DNA of 64,000 nt from Lucifuga dentata (Eukaryota > Chordata > Actinopteri > Ophidiiformes > Bythitidae), in assembly GCA_014773175.1 (NCBI GenBank), contig VXCM01000265.1, forward strand, positions 223,501 to 287,500, read 5' to 3'. A program made the translations under genes and the position numbers. The notes below the pieces were generated by a model that had not been told where the DNA came from, did no database searches, and was given only the letters and a program-made list of their open reading frames with translations. Numbering within the stretch: the first letter of the stretch is position 1; each line of letters begins with the position of its first letter. This document shows positions 62,201 to 64,000 of the stretch, piece after piece.

Positions 62201-62732
62201 ATTCACTCAAAAAGTAACATTACAAAATTACTTTAGACTCCAGAGGGTTTTCCAGCTTTTCTACTCACAGCAGCTCTAACACACAGCATTTTTTGTGTTA
62301 TGTAATGGTTCATCCATGTCAGTCTGTTCAGACTTGTTGAAAACTATCTGAGCTGCAGATTTCATCTCAACGCATACTGTACACTGTGAGCTTTTAGCTG
62401 TTCTGCTAACCGAGTCTCTTTGGAGTGAAACCTGGCTCTGAGCCACAAAAACTCCATCGTTTGAGTATGACACAGTTAGTGGTGCTTCCTATGGCTATAT
62501 TTATGCACTCTGACTGTATCCCCTTTCACTGAAACCCTAACCAGTGGGTGATTTGTCTCCATAAGAGAGTGCCATTTACAAGCAGCCATGCTGGGGTGGG
62601 ACCCCGACCAGAGGACTTGTTAATAGCACACATCCACTTCTCACCAGATGCTGTCCAGAGTACAAGCCAGCATATACTGAAAGGCATGTCCAGACCCATT
62701 TACTGTGAATCCTGGACTACAATCTTTGAATT
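59291..62732. other. Gene desert, unannotated
   Basis: Mostly unique DNA. 60440-60640 (many ATTAAAT/AATTACAA words with balanced composition) is a candidate regulatory block. A purine/pyrimidine-rich homopolymer patch lies at about 61975-62080. No gene is visible. Confidence 0.5.
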
Positions 62733-62736
62733 TTAA

Positions 62737-63315
62737 AGGACCATACCAGCGATCATGCATGTTTGAGCCAAATATTTGCTACCTGCATATGTTACATTAT
62801 TGACAACCAATTTCCAAAAGATAAAAATGTATTTTAGTTTGTCCTGTTATTATTTAAAATCTGTTAATCTTTAAAAATCAAATGTTCAGGTGAGACACCC
62901 ACCTTTTCACCTTCTAACATTTATGCACAATTGTAGAAGGCACGATCATTTTAATTTCTTGGGAAAAGTCGTCTTCTCCTGGGACTATATTTCCTGGTGG
63001 AGACATACATCGTCTTCCATGCAGCTCTATGTTGGATCAGTTAAATAAAGATACTTCAACCAAAAAAAAAAAACAAAAAAACCTCAAAGACATGTTCACT
63101 GTGATGGATTATGTATCTCGAGAGTGTTTCAAGTCTCTACAAGTTGATTTTAATAGCGTATTGGAATGAACTTGAAGCTAATGAAAGTTTGGAAGGTAGG
63201 AAAGAAAAACTTAAATTTATCGCTAAAGTCATATATTTTGGGAAATGGTTGTCAGTAAGTGTCTATGGATAGTACATATTTAGGATCAAACATGCACAAT
63301 TGCCGGTATGTTCCT
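62737..63315 (+). mobile_element. TTAA-type inverted-repeat element, copy 9
   Basis: 579 bp with exact TTAA flanks (62733-62736, 63316-63319). It shares the central GGACTATATTTCCTGGTGGA and TTCCATGCAGCTC module with copy 3 and serves as the unbroken reference for copy 4. One terminal base is changed (TTCCT in place of GTCCT). Confidence 0.82.
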
Positions 63316-63319
63316 TTAA

Positions 63320-64000
63320 AGAATTTAATTTCTTTTTTTCATCTCATGTCATCATATAGTAAAGTATAAAGTATAGCAGATTAGAGTTACTGATATTATA
63401 CAGTAGTTGCATAATATATGCAAACAACTTAATTATACTAACGTGCTCTTAGCTTATTCTAAAAAGGAAATTTGGCAAAGGTTTGATATGAATATAAAAT
63501 GAGCATTAGAGTTAATGATTAAACTACATTAATTAAACATAAAAAATACATAAAACACAGATATTGTGCAAAATAAAACATAAAGATACACAGAAAAAGT
63601 ACAAATATTAAAAATATATTATGTATTTTCTCTGTTGACCAACCCTCAGTAATTTGTCTTTTTTCTTGCCAAAAACATTAAAATGTAAGTCGAGGAAATC
63701 TTAAGAGTTCAGCCAACACCGCTTGTTCTTAATGACATAAAGCCAGATTACTTCATTGTTTACTTACAGTCAAATGTCCAAAGTAATTTTCCTGTCAACT
63801 ATAGGAAGAGTAAAATCATGGAAGACCTTAACTAAAGAAAAACCCTAAATGGTCTTGGTTGGCAGACATTTTTGAACACATTACCCAAAATCAACAGCAA
63901 CTCCGTTAATGGGTCACCAGCAAAACACACTGGCTGACAGACTTCAAGCAGTTGTCAAAGATTACATGTGGATTTGTCATTGCAGTGTTATAGCCTACGG
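63320..64000. other. Window end, gene-free
   Basis: AT-rich sequence with no recognisable feature. Confidence 0.5.

Noticed and set aside
1..64000. CRISPR arrays, operons, phage or integrated viral genes
   Set aside because: No regularly spaced repeats, no retroviral or viral coding regions and no bacterial gene organisation seen; the DNA is vertebrate.

Overview
The window is nuclear DNA of a ray-finned fish, very probably a percomorph-type teleost. The evidence is a vertebrate two-exon transcription-factor gene with fish-type protein sequence, large AT-rich non-coding tracts, fish-type transposon debris, and the synteny described below. It is eukaryotic gene-desert sequence; I see no operons, CRISPR arrays or prokaryotic elements.

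Only two genes can be supported. znf503 (nlz2; NET-family zinc-finger co-repressor) lies complete on the + strand at 44883-46937 as two coding exons (86 + 474 codons, 560 residues). About 7 kb to its left, on the - strand, are the first two coding exons of a leucine-rich-repeat gene that I identify as lrmda (C10orf11 in human). Exon 1 is 37670-37711 and exon 2 is 35866-35966; the gene continues leftwards, probably through very large introns. This head-to-head arrangement matches the ZNF503/LRMDA neighbourhood on human 10q22. A third coding signal, an isolated 102-nt exon-like segment on the - strand at 56451-56552, has strong splice sites but no family I recognise.

Layout: 1-35865 is intron or downstream sequence of lrmda, mostly unique AT-rich DNA with scattered conserved-looking blocks, simple repeats and old transposon fragments. 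37712-38060 is the lrmda promoter region. 38108-39272 is a nested pair of TTAA-flanked transposons. 39979-40510 is a dead Tc1/mariner fragment. 41020-44880 is the znf503 upstream region, with a CpG-rich CRE-bearing block and three candidate enhancer blocks. 46938-about 48540 is the 3' UTR. 48541-64000 is gene desert with further TTAA elements.

The strongest unexplained signal is a family of non-autonomous inverted-repeat elements with AGGACC...GGTCCT ends and TTAA target duplications. There are nine copies in 64 kb. One is inserted exactly into an internal TTAA of another, and one is a nearly complete fold-back palindrome about 660 bp long. The window also has 16 single-N gaps. Five have the same 62-67 nt on both sides, which marks unmerged contig ends rather than biology.
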